From Halosimplex rubrum (GTDB lineage Archaea; Halobacteriota; Halobacteria; Halobacteriales; Haloarculaceae), in NCBI RefSeq assembly GCF_013415885.1, contig NZ_CP058910.1:2232001-2296000 (forward strand): a stretch of 64,000 nt of DNA. The letters are read 5' to 3'. Made by a program: the position numbers and the translations under genes. Every line of letters begins with the position of its first letter. The first letter of the stretch is position 1. The notes below the pieces were generated by a model that worked only from the letters and a program-made list of their open reading frames with translations, was not told where the DNA came from and made no database searches. Of this stretch, positions 7,852 through 15,778 are shown in pieces.

Positions 7852-10179
7852 TCACTCGACGAGCGCGGCGATCAGGTCGGCGGCCAGGTCCTTCTCGAGG
7901 GGGTCGTTGGCGTTGCCGCAGTGGGGCGACTGGACGCAGGCCGGACAGCCCGATTCGCAGGGGCAGTCCCGGAGCATCCCGAGCGTGCGGTCCAGCAGGT
8001 CAACGACCGTCTCGTAGGCCCGCTCGGTCAGCCCGACGCCGCCGGGGTAGCCGTCGTAGACGAAGATCGTCGCGCGGTCGGTGTGGGGATGCAGCGGCGT
8101 CGACAGCCCGCCCACGTCCCGGCGATCACAGAGGAAAGACAGGGGGAACAGCGAGATCATCCCGTGTTCGGCGGCGTGGATCGCCCCCGGGAACGCGTCG
8201 GGCCCGTCGCCGGCGACCCGGATGTCGGTCTCCACCGCCTCGGGGACCGTGAAGTAGAGCGCCTCCGTTTCGAGGGTCGTCTCGGGCAGGTCCAGCGCCT
8301 CCTGCCCGATCGGTTCCCCGCTCTGTCGGTCGTAACGCTCGAACCCGGTGATCTGCTTGCGCATGCTCACGTCGGCGAAGCGCACGGTCACGCCGTCGTG
8401 GGTCGGGAGGGGCTGCTCGCGCCGGTCCGCCTCGACGGTGATCGTCTTGTCGTGGAGCACCTGCGTGTAGTAGTCCGGTCGCACGGGCGCCAGCTCGGCC
8501 ACGTCCGAACGCAGGTCGAGGTCGACGACCTCGTAGTCCTGTCCCTGGTGGTGGTAGACGGCGCCGGGGTGGGCATCGCGGAGCGCGTCGGCGAACGACA
8601 GGGTCGCGATCCGGTTCCCGTTCCGGCGGTCGCGCAGCTGGACCTCCCGGTCGCCGACGGTCCGCAGGCTCATCTCGTGCTGGGGGCTCCCCTCGCCGGC
8701 GTAGAGCCAGCGCAGCCCCGCGTCGGTGTTCCGGCGGTCGAGGTCGCCCGCGTCGGTCAGGTCGGCCACGATATCCGGGAACGGTTCGCCGAAGTGGCGG
8801 TCGTCGTCCGGTTGCAGCCACGTCTCCCGGGCGCCGGCGAGGACGTGGTCGGGCATGAGGTGTTCGTTCTCGGGGTCGGAGATGGCCTCCTCCGGTTCCT
8901 CGTCGAAGAAGTCGCGGGGGTGGGCCATCAGGTACTGGTCGAGCTGGTCCTCGCCGGCGACCATCGCCACGAGCGAGGGGTCGGTCCCCCGCCCGGCCCG
9001 GCCGCCCTGCTGGAAGGCGGCCATGCGCGTCCCGGGGTAGCCGTCGAGCAGGACCGCGTCGAGGCCACCGATGTCGACGCCGAGTTCGAGCGCGTTCGTC
9101 GACCAGACGCCGCGGGTCTCGCCGGAGTCGAGACCGTCCTCGATCTCGCCGCGGCGCTCGTCGGTGAGCGCGGCCTGGTAGGCCTCGACCGACCGGGCGA
9201 TCTCGTGTTCGCCGCGGTCGCGCAGGTCGCTCGCGCTGTCGGTCGCGTAGCGCTCGGCGACCTGCCGCGACTGGGTGAAGACGACGGTCTGGTGACCCTT
9301 CGTCACCAGGTCGACGAACAGCCGCTTGGTCTCGACGTGGTTCGACCGGCGGCGACCGCTCCCGAACCCCTCGCCCGCCCCGTACTCCGGCGGGTTCCAG
9401 CAGATCCAGTGGGTCGGCCCCGTCGCGCTGGTGTCCTCGGTCACCAGATCGAACGACTCGGCCGGCTGGCCGGTCACCGTCGCCGCGTGGTCGACGGGGT
9501 TACCGGTCGTCGCCGAGCAACACACCCAGTCGGGGTCGGCGTCGAAGCGCTCGCAGAGCCGCTGGAGACGGCGGAAGACCAGCGAGACGTGACTGCCGAA
9601 GACGCCGCGGTACTCGTGGACCTCGTCGACCACCACCGTCTCCAGACGCTCGAAGAACCAGTCCCACAGCCGGTGGCCGTGGGGGGCAATCCCGTAGTGC
9701 AGCATGTCCGGCGTCGTCAGCAACACCGTCGGCTGGCGGTCGCGGATGGCCTCCTTCTCCTTCCTATCCTGCCGACCGGTGTACTGTGCCACGGAGACGC
9801 CGGAGGCGAAGCCCAGGCCGTGGGCCAGCTCCGAAAGCGTCTCCTCCTGGTCGTTGATCAGCGCGACCTGCGGTGCGATATAGAGGGTCGTCGCCCGGTC
9901 GTCCAGCGCCCGCTCGAAGGCGGGGACGGTGTATCCGATCGACTTCCCGCTGGCCGTCGGCGTCGCGAGGACGACGTTGTCGCCGTCCCGAACGGCCGAG
10001 ACGGCTCGGGCCTGGTGGTCGTACAGTCGCTCGATCCCCGCCGATTCGAGCGCGCTCGCCAGTCGCGAATCGAGGTCCACGTCGGCGAAGGTGGCCTCGC
10101 GGCCGGGCGTCGTCCGCCGCTCGGTGATCTGGCCCTCGTAGTAGGGGCGGCCCTGCAGCCAGCGGATCGTCTCGTCCAC
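7852..10179 (-). CDS. MrfA/YprA-like DEAD/DEAH-box helicase with DUF1998 domain
   Basis: A superfamily 2 helicase of about 775 residues (COG1205). Seen: a Q-motif-like LYDHQARAV, Walker A ATPTASGKS (about residues 72-80), Walker B DEVH (about 185-188), motif III SATTG, motif VI QQGGRAGRG, and a C-terminal DUF1998/MZB segment with five cysteines (CPCESGCPACVQSPHC) in the last 40 residues that should bind zinc. Bacterial relatives (MrfA) are 3'-5' DNA helicases for repair of mitomycin-type lesions; yeast Hrq1 is related. The GTG at 10179 was chosen because the upstream extension to a TTG at 10209 is a basic MPHRRRERGN stretch unlike the family. It appears to be monocistronic. Confidence 0.92.
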   Translation of the reverse strand: MDETIRWLQGRPYYEGQITERRTTPGREATFADVDLDSRLASALESAGIERLYDHQARAVSAVRDGDNVVLATPTASGKSIGYTVPAFERALDDRATTLYIAPQVALINDQEETLSELAHGLGFASGVSVAQYTGRQDRKEKEAIRDRQPTVLLTTPDMLHYGIAPHGHRLWDWFFERLETVVVDEVHEYRGVFGSHVSLVFRRLQRLCERFDADPDWVCCSATTGNPVDHAATVTGQPAESFDLVTEDTSATGPTHWICWNPPEYGAGEGFGSGRRRSNHVETKRLFVDLVTKGHQTVVFTQSRQVAERYATDSASDLRDRGEHEIARSVEAYQAALTDERRGEIEDGLDSGETRGVWSTNALELGVDIGGLDAVLLDGYPGTRMAAFQQGGRAGRGTDPSLVAMVAGEDQLDQYLMAHPRDFFDEEPEEAISDPENEHLMPDHVLAGARETWLQPDDDRHFGEPFPDIVADLTDAGDLDRRNTDAGLRWLYAGEGSPQHEMSLRTVGDREVQLRDRRNGNRIATLSFADALRDAHPGAVYHHQGQDYEVVDLDLRSDVAELAPVRPDYYTQVLHDKTITVEADRREQPLPTHDGVTVRFADVSMRKQITGFERYDRQSGEPIGQEALDLPETTLETEALYFTVPEAVETDIRVAGDGPDAFPGAIHAAEHGMISLFPLSFLCDRRDVGGLSTPLHPHTDRATIFVYDGYPGGVGLTERAYETVVDLLDRTLGMLRDCPCESGCPACVQSPHCGNANDPLEKDLAADLIAALVE

Positions 10180-10297
10180 GTTACCTCTCTCTCGGCGGCG
10201 GTGCGGCAAGTCGGTTGCGTCTCACACGTTCCCGGCGGCGATACGCGGTCCGGCGCGAGTGAAGATAGCGCGGGGGAGGGCTCCCGCTACCGCCCGG

Positions 10298-12904
10298 TCA
10301 CTCCTCCGTTCGGAGCTTGTTGCTCGCGAGGACGACCATCGAGAAGCCCATCATCGCGAAGAAGGGGACGGGGAACAGCGGCGACCGGGACATCGTCTCC
10401 AGCGCGGTGGCGTCGCCGGCGGGCGCGTTGCCCGCGCCGCCGTCGCCGGGCGTCGCGGTCGGCGTGGGCGTCTCCACGTCGGCGTTGTCGGGGAACGCCT
10501 TGGCGGCGCCGTCGTCGAGTTCGCCGGCGGTGAACCGCAGTTCCGTCTGGCCCGCGGCGCAGGGCTCGCTCGCCGAGCGCTCGCCGGTCACTTCGCTCCC
10601 CTCACCGGCCTCGACCTCCCCGGGGCTCCCGGAGACCTCGTAGAGGCCGCCGCCGGCCTGGTGGACGACCGAGACCGGAGCGGGGCCGCTCCCGCCCTCG
10701 TCGTACTCGGCCGCGACCGGCTCACCGGCGTCGTTCTCGGTGATGTCCGAGAAGATGATCACCCGCCGCTCGGTCTGGTCCGAGTCGAAACAGAACGCGA
10801 GGAAGTCGATCGTCTCCTCGGCGGGCTCCGGCGTCTGGGTCGGCGTCGGAGTCGCCGTAGGCGTCGGCGTCTCGGTGTCGTTCGGCGCCTCAGTTCCCGG
10901 CGGCGTCTCGGTGTCGTTCGGCGCCTCAGTTCCCGGCGGCGTCTCGGTGTCGTTCGGCGCCTCAGTCTCGTTCGGCGCCTCGGTGTCGTCCGGTGCTTCG
11001 GTGTCGTTTGGCGCCTCAGTTCCCGGCGGCGACTCGGTGTCGTTCGGCGCTTCGGTGTCGTTCGGCGCCTCAGTTCCCGGCGGCACCTCGGTGCCGTTCG
11101 GCGCTTCGGTGTCGTCCGGCGCGTCCGTCGACGTTTCCGTCCCGGGCGGTGCTTCCGTGGGAGTGGCGGTCGGAGTCGTGGTTTCGTCGGCCGTCTCGGT
11201 GGCGGTCGTCGTGGCCGTCGCAGTCGGCGTCTCGGTGGGCGTGGCCGTTGCCGTCGGCGTCTCGGTCGGCTCGACGGCTTCGCAACCGCTGATGGCGACG
11301 TAGGCGGCGCCGGCGTCGGTGCGGTTCAGCGAGTCGTTCAGCGGCGCGCCGACCAGCACGTCGGCGAAGCCGTCGCCGTCGAAGTCGCCCGATCCGACTG
11401 CGTATCCGGCGTAGTCCCCCGCGGCCGCGCCGGCGAACGTCGCCGACGCCGCCGAGAGGTTCGCCTCGCTCGGGAGCGATTCGTTACCGGCGACCAGATA
11501 CGCGGCGCCGGCGTTCGAGGCCGTCGAGTCGTTCAGCGGCGCGCCGACCAGCACGTCGGCGACGCCGTCGCAGGTCACGCCGTCGTCGCCGGTGTCGGCG
11601 ACCGACCAGCCGGCCCGGTCGAAGGCCTCGGCGCCCGCCAGCCGCACGTCCGCGTCGGCGAGCGACGACTCGCCGTTGAGGCCGTCGCCCCCGTAGACGA
11701 CGTAGGCGGCGCCCGCGTTCGTCCGGTTCAGCGAGTCGTTGTACGGCGCGCCGACGACCACGTCGGCGACGCCGTCGTCGTTCACGTCACCGGCGGCCGA
11801 GACGGCGTACCCCGCGCGGTCCCGCTCCGATTCGCCGACGAAGGTCGCGGTCGCGTCGGCGAGCGAGACCGTCCCCTCGCTGGAGCCGTTCGCGACGTAC
11901 GCCGCGCCGGCGAAGGCGCGCCGCTCGTCGTCCTCGTCGGCGGCGCTGGCGTTGTACAGCGGCGCGCCGACGACAACCTCGGCGACGCCGTCGTCGTTCA
12001 CGTCGCCGGCCGGTGCGACCGACCAGCCGGCGTTGCTGCCGGTGCGCTCGCCGACGAACGTCGCCGTCGCGTCCGAGAGGTTCACGTCGCCGTCGGCGAC
12101 GGACTCGCCGTCGACGACGTGCGCCGCGCCGGTGTCGTTCCCGTCGTCGGTGTCGACCCCCGGCGCACCGACGAGCACGGCGCTCGCGTTCGCGGCGTCG
12201 CTGTCGTCGGCGGCGTCGCTGTCGTCGTCGTCGTCGCTCGTGTTCGTTCGTTCGAGCGCCGACACGTCGTAGCCGGCCAAGGCGTTGGCCTCGGCGCCGG
12301 TCAGCACCGCGTCGGCCTCGGAGAGGTTCATCGTCGCCGGCATCGACTCGTTGCCGTAGACGACGTAGGCGGCGCCCGCGTTGACCGCGGTGCTGTCGTT
12401 GTACGGCGCGCCGACGACCACGTCGGCGTACCCGTCGTCGTTCACGTCGCCGGCTGTCGACACGGACCACCCCGCCAGGTCGTTGTTGTCGGCACCGCGA
12501 AGTACCACGTCGGCCTGGCTGAGGTTCACCGACGACTTGTTGGCGGGGCCGTAGACGATGTAGGCCGCGCCCGTGTTCGGACCGGCCGAACCGTTGCGCG
12601 GCGCCCCGACGATCAGGTCGTCGACGCCGTCGCCGTTCACGTCGCCGGCCGACGCGACCGACCAGCCGGCCGTGTCGTTGGCCCCCTCGCCGCGGAGGGT
12701 CGCGTTCGCGGCAGAGAGGTTCTCCGTCGCCGCGAAGGCGTCGGTCGATTCCTGGGCCGCAACGGCGGCCGGGTCACCGTCCGACTGACCGGGAACGAGC
12801 GCCGCCGCGCCGACGGCGACGGTGCTCGCGAGCAACACCACGACGACGGCGACCACGAGGGGTCCCCCCCGTGTCGATTCGGAACCGAGTACTGAGTCGA
12901 GCAT
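10298..12904 (-). CDS. FG-GAP (integrin-alpha-type) beta-propeller surface protein with Thr/Pro-rich stalk
   Basis: An 868-residue protein. Residues about 15-38 are a signal peptide or anchor. Then come about seven FG-GAP repeats of the form GWSV(A/S)xAGDVNxDGxxDxxVGAP, each with a calcium-type DVNDDG loop, consistent with one seven-bladed propeller. A long low-complexity stalk follows, first TETPTATA-type and then repeats of APNDTE, PPGTE and APDDTE. Next is a compact domain with two Cys (FCFDSDQ and SEPCAAGQ), a second Thr/Pro linker, and a terminal membrane helix (PFFAMMGFSMVVLASNKL). Topology therefore suggests a cell-surface propeller, heavily glycosylatable at Thr and Asn. Binding partners are unknown. 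A TATA-like element GAATAAC lies about 30 nt upstream of the ATG. Confidence 0.85.
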   Translation of the reverse strand: MLDSVLGSESTRGGPLVVAVVVVLLASTVAVGAAALVPGQSDGDPAAVAAQESTDAFAATENLSAANATLRGEGANDTAGWSVASAGDVNGDGVDDLIVGAPRNGSAGPNTGAAYIVYGPANKSSVNLSQADVVLRGADNNDLAGWSVSTAGDVNDDGYADVVVGAPYNDSTAVNAGAAYVVYGNESMPATMNLSEADAVLTGAEANALAGYDVSALERTNTSDDDDDSDAADDSDAANASAVLVGAPGVDTDDGNDTGAAHVVDGESVADGDVNLSDATATFVGERTGSNAGWSVAPAGDVNDDGVAEVVVGAPLYNASAADEDDERRAFAGAAYVANGSSEGTVSLADATATFVGESERDRAGYAVSAAGDVNDDGVADVVVGAPYNDSLNRTNAGAAYVVYGGDGLNGESSLADADVRLAGAEAFDRAGWSVADTGDDGVTCDGVADVLVGAPLNDSTASNAGAAYLVAGNESLPSEANLSAASATFAGAAAGDYAGYAVGSGDFDGDGFADVLVGAPLNDSLNRTDAGAAYVAISGCEAVEPTETPTATATPTETPTATATTTATETADETTTPTATPTEAPPGTETSTDAPDDTEAPNGTEVPPGTEAPNDTEAPNDTESPPGTEAPNDTEAPDDTEAPNETEAPNDTETPPGTEAPNDTETPPGTEAPNDTETPTPTATPTPTQTPEPAEETIDFLAFCFDSDQTERRVIIFSDITENDAGEPVAAEYDEGGSGPAPVSVVHQAGGGLYEVSGSPGEVEAGEGSEVTGERSASEPCAAGQTELRFTAGELDDGAAKAFPDNADVETPTPTATPGDGGAGNAPAGDATALETMSRSPLFPVPFFAMMGFSMVVLASNKLRTEE
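10860..11275 (-). repeat. Low-complexity Thr/Pro/Glu repeat inside the propeller gene
   Basis: In-frame tandem repeats of about 18-36 bp code for APNDTE, PPGTE and TPTATA units. Adjacent copies are nearly identical in DNA (for example the recurring GCGCCTCAGTTCCCGGCGGC block), so the array is probably prone to length change by slippage or recombination. Confidence 0.8.
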
Positions 12905-13330
12905 ACCACCGGAGGCACGGACACGGTAGTCGTTGTTATTCAGGACCCATCGGGAGTAACCCCGTCCCGTCTTCCGCGCAACGCCGCGTTACCGCCGCCG
13001 CGAGCGAGCGCGACGACCGCGCTCGCGTCGACGGTCGTCGGAGACCGAGCCGGCGACCGGCGAGGGACGGGCGCGGTCGCCCGACGCGACGGTAGGCCGC
13101 CCCAGTGTTCGGAAAGCCGGTATTTGTCGGTGCCGTCCGGCGGTTTCGGAACCGGCGACCGCCGGTCGGCCGCCGTCGATCGCGTCCGACAACCTCGGCT
13201 TTGTCCCGGGCCGCGCGGAGACGTGTCAGCCCTATCGAGTGCGGTCACGGCCCGGACGGCCGGCGGGAGCGCGCCACGACTCGGTCGGCGACGGGGGACA
13301 CTTACCTTCCGTCCGTCCGACGGGTCGGAC
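12905..13330. other. Divergent intergenic region between propeller and cupin genes
   Basis: No credible coding frame was found in this 426-bp stretch. It contains the propeller promoter at its left end (GTTATTC on the plus strand near 12935) and a perfect 9-bp inverted repeat, GCGAGCGCG (13004-13012) and CGCGCTCGC (13018-13026). The cupin TATA element CTTACC lies at 13301-13306. Confidence 0.5.
13301..13306 (+). promoter_or_regulatory. TATA-like element of the cupin gene
   Basis: CTTACC sits 25-30 nt before the GTG at 13331 and supports that start as a leaderless gene. Confidence 0.4.
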
Positions 13331-13705
13331 GTGGGGTATCACGTCGTCGACCCCGACGAACTGGAACCGGAACCCGACCGGCCGTCCGAGATGCGGTACG
13401 TTAGCGAGGCCGCGGGGATGGAACGCCTGGGGCTGCGGACCTACACCGTCGAGCCGGGCGAGGAGATCCCACTCTCGGGCATGCACTACCACGACGAACA
13501 GGAGGAGGTTTTCTACGTGATATCGGGGATGCTCGCCGTCGAGACGCCCGAGGAGACCTATCGCGTCGAGACCGACCAGTTCTTCGTCGCCGAACCGGAG
13601 AGCCCGCATCGAGCCCACGTGGGCGACGACGCGGACGGCCCGGTTCGGGTGATCGGTGTCGGCGCCCCGCCGGTCAGCGACGGCCACAGCTACGAGGGGG
13701 AGTAG
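13331..13705 (+). CDS. Cupin-domain protein
   Basis: A 124-residue single-domain cupin. The metal-binding motif 1 reads MHYHDEQEEVFYVISG, with two His and a Glu ligand, and motif 2 carries the later His of ESPHRAHVG. The GTG at 13331 was chosen because the protein then starts GYHVVDPDEL; the much longer upstream frame encodes an Arg/Pro-rich sequence with no family character. A TATA-like element lies at -25 to -30. Small haloarchaeal cupins of this type have unknown substrates and may be isomerases, dioxygenases or ligand-binding proteins. The MOSC gene follows after 58 nt on the same strand, so co-transcription is possible. Confidence 0.85.
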   Translation: MGYHVVDPDELEPEPDRPSEMRYVSEAAGMERLGLRTYTVEPGEEIPLSGMHYHDEQEEVFYVISGMLAVETPEETYRVETDQFFVAEPESPHRAHVGDDADGPVRVIGVGAPPVSDGHSYEGE

Positions 13706-13763
13706 AGCGGGGCTTCGCGGACGGCAACGGAACCGTCTTGCCCGCCGGACACCGAGCCCGCCC

Positions 13764-14276
13764 ATGCCCAGCGTCAGGCAGATCTGGACCGCGCCGGAGG
13801 GCGGTGCGCCGATGGAGACCAGAGAGACGGTCCGCGCCGTCGCCGACGGCGGACTGGCCGGCGACCGCTACTGTCACGGCCGCGGCTACTACTCGCCGTA
13901 CGACGTGTGTCAGGTCACGCTCGTCGACGGCGGGGCGCTCGAGACGGTCCGCGAACGGTACGGTATCGACCTCTCGGACGGGCGCCACCGCCGGAATCTC
14001 GTGGTCGACTACGACGTGGTCGACCTGCTCGACACTCGATTCTCGATCGGCGACGCGGTCTTCGAGGGGACCCGGCGGCGCCCGCCCTGCGCGCACGTCG
14101 AGGAGGTCGCCGGCGAAGAGGACCTCGCGGCGGCGCTCTCCGAGGAACGCGGCGGGATCTGTGCCGACGTCGTCGAGGGCGGCGAGGTGGCCGTCGGCGA
14201 CGAACTGCGGGTGGTCGAGCGGCTCGACGACCCGGATTCGATCGCCGACGCGATCCGCGAGCGACGCGAAGAGTGA
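13764..14276 (+). CDS. MOSC-domain protein
   Basis: A 170-residue protein matching the MOSC (molybdenum cofactor sulfurase C-terminal) fold. Seen: the early GGLAGDRY segment that follows the first strands, the DLSDGRHRRNLVVDYDVV segment, and the conserved Cys of RRRPPCAHVE (about residue 112) that is thought to carry or transfer sulfur. A C-terminal GGICADVVEGGEVAVGDE strand pair completes the barrel. Stand-alone MOSC proteins such as YiiM and YcbX take part in molybdenum-cofactor-dependent reduction of N-hydroxylated compounds. A molybdopterin-domain oxidoreductase lies 9 kb away, which may or may not be relevant. Confidence 0.85.
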   Translation: MPSVRQIWTAPEGGAPMETRETVRAVADGGLAGDRYCHGRGYYSPYDVCQVTLVDGGALETVRERYGIDLSDGRHRRNLVVDYDVVDLLDTRFSIGDAVFEGTRRRPPCAHVEEVAGEEDLAAALSEERGGICADVVEGGEVAVGDELRVVERLDDPDSIADAIRERREE

Positions 14277-14289
14277 GGCGAGCGACTCG

Positions 14290-15696
14290 CTACTCCGCCA
14301 GTTCGTCGGTCGCGTCGCGGAGCAGTCCGTCGAGGATCTCGGGCGTCGTCGGGTGGTAGGCCCGATCCGGCACCTCCCGCACGTCCAGCCCCATCTCGAC
14401 GACGACCTGCATGGTCTTGGCCATCACGTCGGCGTGGTAGTGCAGCCCCTGCCAGCCCAGCACCGTCGCCGTCTCGCGGTCGACGACGAGCTTCGCGACG
14501 CCTTCGGGGGCGTCCTTGGCCTCGAACACGCCGTCGTCGCTGGCCCGCCGTTTCGCGACGGCGACGTCGTGGCCGGCGTCGCGGGCCTCGCGTTCGGTCA
14601 CGCCGACGCGGGCGTAGGGGTAGACGCCGAGCCCCGAGAAGATGACGTGGTGGGTAACGTTCTCGTAGGCCTCCAGCGGCACGCCGCGCTCGCGCCGGAG
14701 GATGTTCTCGGCGGCGGTAAAGCCCTGCTCCTTGGCGACGTGGAGGATCGGCTCCTTGCCGTTGACGTCGCCGACGACGAACACCCGGTCGTCGTCGCGA
14801 GCCTGCATCGTGTCGAGCACCCAGTCCGGGCCGTGCTCCAGCGCCGAGTTTTTCAGCCCGAGTCGGCCCACGCACGGTCGCCGACCGGTGAACAGGTACA
14901 GCTCCTCGGCCTCGACCACCTCGTCGTCGCCGCCGACGTGTTCGAGATAGAGGCGGACGCCGCCGTTGTCGGTCGGCTCGACGCGCTTCTCGTAGCACTC
15001 CGTGGGGATCGTCACGTCGAAGGCCTCGCGGTAGAGGTCGAGGACCGCGTCGCCGAAGTCCGGGTCGGCCTCGTCGATGGGCCGCTCGTCGTGTTCGACG
15101 ACGGTCACGTCGGTGCCGCCCACTTCGCTCAGGTAGGGAACCATCTCCAGACCGATGTAGCCCAACCCCATCACGACCGCCGAGTCCGGGAGGTCGGTGG
15201 CGTCGAGGAGGTCCGCGCTCGTCTGGTGGGGCACGTCCTCGATCCCGGGGAGGTCGGGGACGTTGACCGCCGAGCCAGTCGCGATCACCACGTAGTCGCC
15301 GGTGATCTCGCGGCCGCCCGCGACGACCGTGTGGTCGTCGACGAAGCGGGCGGTGTCGTGGACGAACTCCACGTCCGACCGCTCGGCGATCTCGTGGATC
15401 GACTCGCGGCGATGCTCGGCCCACCCCAGTGTGTGGTCGTCCTTGCGTTCGATGGTGCGGTCGAGGTCGACCTCGTGGGGGTCACCGACCAGCCGCTCGT
15501 CGTGGCGGGCGCGGAACCGGTGAGCGCCGGCCGACAGCACCTCTTTCGAGGGCATACAGCCCCGCAGGATGCAGAGCCCGCCGCCGGGGTCGCCGTCGTC
15601 GATCAGCGTCAGCTCGACGTTCGGCTCCTCGGCGAGCGAGTTCGCGACCGCCGCGCCGGCGCTGCCGTAGGCGCCGACGATGACCACGTGAACCAT
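14290..15696 (-). CDS. FAD-dependent pyridine nucleotide-disulfide oxidoreductase (dihydrolipoamide dehydrogenase-like)
   Basis: A 468-residue flavoprotein. The redox-active pair is Cys42 and Cys47 in CILRGCMPSK, the class I CxxxxC pattern. The NAD-binding loop is MGLGYIGLE (about residues 195-203), the second FAD motif is FVVGDVNG (about 310-317), and the C-terminal active-site pair YHPTTPE keeps the His and Glu of the His-x4-Glu dyad. The N-terminal FAD loop is unusual: GAYGSAG replaces the normal GxGxxG. This group includes lipoamide dehydrogenase, mercuric reductase and related disulfide reductases. There are no pyruvate-dehydrogenase genes nearby, so the substrate is uncertain. Confidence 0.88.
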   Translation of the reverse strand: MVHVVIVGAYGSAGAAVANSLAEEPNVELTLIDDGDPGGGLCILRGCMPSKEVLSAGAHRFRARHDERLVGDPHEVDLDRTIERKDDHTLGWAEHRRESIHEIAERSDVEFVHDTARFVDDHTVVAGGREITGDYVVIATGSAVNVPDLPGIEDVPHQTSADLLDATDLPDSAVVMGLGYIGLEMVPYLSEVGGTDVTVVEHDERPIDEADPDFGDAVLDLYREAFDVTIPTECYEKRVEPTDNGGVRLYLEHVGGDDEVVEAEELYLFTGRRPCVGRLGLKNSALEHGPDWVLDTMQARDDDRVFVVGDVNGKEPILHVAKEQGFTAAENILRRERGVPLEAYENVTHHVIFSGLGVYPYARVGVTEREARDAGHDVAVAKRRASDDGVFEAKDAPEGVAKLVVDRETATVLGWQGLHYHADVMAKTMQVVVEMGLDVREVPDRAYHPTTPEILDGLLRDATDELAE

Positions 15697-15778
15697 AGCC
15701 TCGATTTCGCGGACCAGCCCTAAAGCGTTCAGGGGGTGTGCGCGGGAGACGGGAGCGCGACGGCGACCGCCGACGCGG

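Noticed and set aside
10259..12895. 878-codon frame on the plus strand opposite the FG-GAP gene
   Set aside because: It is an antisense shadow with Arg/Val-rich low-complexity composition; the FG-GAP frame has clear repeat motifs and a signal peptide.
13124..13330. N-terminal extension of the cupin to an upstream start
   Set aside because: The extension is Arg/Gly/Ser-rich without family character, and a TATA element fits GTG 13331 better.
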